Below are positions 61,824 to 62,901 of a stretch of 62,901 bases of DNA, piece after piece; position 1 is the first letter of the stretch; each line of letters begins with the position of its first letter. The position numbers and the translations under genes were made by a program. Source of the DNA: Branchiostoma floridae (taxonomy: Eukaryota; Chordata; Leptocardii; Amphioxiformes; Branchiostomatidae); assembly GCF_000003815.2 (NCBI RefSeq), contig NC_049984.1, forward strand, positions 22,018,806 to 22,081,706. The letters are read 5' to 3'. The notes under the pieces are model-generated. The model was not told the origin of the DNA. It did no database searches and saw only the letters and a program-made list of their open reading frames with translations.

Positions 61824-62185
61824 GACTTTAATATCCAACACAAAAAACGGACTTTTCGACTGAACAGCACCGCTCTTTGTCACGGAATGAACACTGCTGC
61901 CGTGACGTCACGTTATGCAGATAGATCACGTGACCCAGTGAGCAGTGGATCATAGATTGTAGGAAGTATACGGCGCCCACCGTCTCTGTTCAGAGATGGT
62001 TGTAAAGCACCGATGTAGATGGCTTCTTTAATCTCTCTAGCGAAAAGAAATCCTGCAACCTATGATCCACTGCTCAATGGGTGACATGTTCTTTCTTCAT
62101 AACGTGGCGTCACGACAGCAGTTTATTCCGTGAAAGAGATTGGTGCCGTTCGGTCAAAAAGTTGTGTTGGATATTACCGTTAAAG
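61824..62185. mobile_element. Large inverted-repeat element in copy C intron 1
   Basis: Arms of about 140 bp (61824-61970 and 62045-62185), each a copy of the CACGTG/TGACGTCA repeat, point at each other around a short spacer. The outer ends read ATATCCAACAC and GTGTTGGATAT. Confidence 0.6.
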
Positions 62186-62272
62186 AAGTTCAAGAATGAC
62201 TTCTGAACGTTTAAGCTAAAGTTACACATATGTAATGATGCAAAATCTTTCAAGAAATGTTTGCTTACATAC

Positions 62273-62437
62273 CTTAATGTCTTTTTTCCTCTGTTCAGTG
62301 ATACTCCCGTCGCGTTCTCTAATATATTTCTCGACTATCTTCTGTGCGCGATCCTCCACTGTCTTCTCTATGACTTGAAGGAGCGTCGAGTCTATGGGCT
62401 GGAGAACCTCAAGGTCTACCTCGTTGGTAGATGTCAT
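62273..62437 (-). CDS. Copy C exon 1: cytosolic N-terminus
   Basis: 165 bp from ATG ACA (a second ATG lies just upstream at 62440) to donor GTATGTA. The peptide MTSTNEVDLEVLQPIDSTLL differs from A and B at about ten positions, mostly conservative. Confidence 0.78.
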
Positions 62438-62901
62438 CATCGCGGTTAGATGATAGATTCTAATGCACACAAAAATATTGATTTTAGAATTGATATGAAA
62501 AACGAAGCGATAGAAAACGATATATAACCTACATATTACATGTTGATAGTGTTATCCCCCAAATGGTATTTTAGGGTTTCATTTCTAATAATTTCAATGT
62601 ATGAATTCATTATAGGCTCTTCTTGATTTGCATATGTTAGGTACTGCAGATGTACTATTTTCCAGGAATCTATCATACCCGATTCAATATGCTTGCAAAT
62701 TTAGATTAGACTATCATATTTCATGCTAGTAACCTTTATCTAACATATATGTGGCAGAAGTATGAAATATCAATCATGTACAATATTAGCCATTTCCTAG
62801 TCGATTTTGCTAATTAGCTCAACCCTCGAATCTCGTTTCATTGGTAGCCACTTATACTTTGCAAATGCCTATGTCTGGACTTATCCAGTTAAGCCCCGTT
62901 T

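Larger units (their letters stand above)
52960..62437 (-). pseudogene. DEG/ENaC/ASIC-family channel, copy C, frameshifted
   Basis: Exons 62437-62273, 61760-61681, 60891-60730, 60219-59992, 58644-58477 and 56922-52960 have intact splice sites and phases. A 10-nt deletion relative to A and B at about 54546-54565 shifts the frame late in discoidin 2 and gives TGA at 54548-54546. Predicted product: 1059 aa with one membrane segment and most of the added ectodomain, but no kringle 2, palm/thumb or TM2. The remaining 529 codons (from about 54549 to 52960) stay open in another frame, still encoding kringle, YGNCFTFN and TM2, so the break is young. The alternatives are an assembly error, a polymorphism, or a real one-pass receptor-like product. 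Confidence 0.75.
50922..62901. repeat. Tandem segmental duplication unit C (cut by window end)
   Basis: The unit begins at GCATCTCTCTCTGCAATGTT and still matches units A and B at the last base (62480-62901 corresponds to about 11290-11700). It is more diverged than A is from B, especially in introns, which carry elements not found in A or B. Confidence 0.8.

Overview
The window is animal genomic DNA from an AT-rich, transposon-dense genome with short introns. The domain mix (a DEG/ENaC/ASIC channel carrying discoidin and kringle modules), a tRNA-derived SINE and many small DNA transposons fit a lancelet (Branchiostoma) best. The genus is an inference; no rRNA or mitochondrial marker is present to settle it.

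The dominant structure is a three-unit tandem segmental duplication with a period of about 24-26 kb. Unit A runs from about 1,720 to 27,725, unit B from about 27,725 to 50,921, and unit C from about 50,922 past the right edge. Each unit starts at its left end with a minus-strand channel gene: A 11247-2444, B 36695-29186, C 62437-52960. In A and B the gene is followed to its right by about 15-16 kb of transposon-rich intergenic DNA. I rebuilt the exon structure from GT/AG sites with consistent phase: one phase 0 intron followed by phase 2 introns.

The encoded protein (copy A, 6 exons, 1580 aa) has a cytosolic N-terminus with the DEG/ENaC His-Gly motif, TM1, the conserved post-TM1 motif, then about 1,100 residues of inserted ectodomain. 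The insert holds Cys-rich modules, a discoidin (F5/8 type C) domain and a half-kringle, then more Cys modules, a second discoidin and a full kringle. The canonical channel palm/thumb, a TM2 with a G-x-S filter and a short tail follow. Copy A looks intact. Copy B is open throughout, but a deletion fused exon 4 in frame to the middle of exon 6, removing the first two Cys modules. Copy C has a 10-nt deletion in exon 6 that stops translation before the palm/thumb and TM2, so it is probably a pseudogene or encodes a single-pass product.

The intergenic and intronic DNA is a record of mobile elements: degenerate non-LTR retrotransposons, a SINE, non-autonomous elements with piggyBac-type (TTAA) and Harbinger-type (TTA) target duplications, fold-back elements, and a roughly 204-bp satellite whose array is 19 monomers in unit A and 8 in unit B. 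One transposon in copy C ends inside a splice donor. No other protein-coding gene could be supported.
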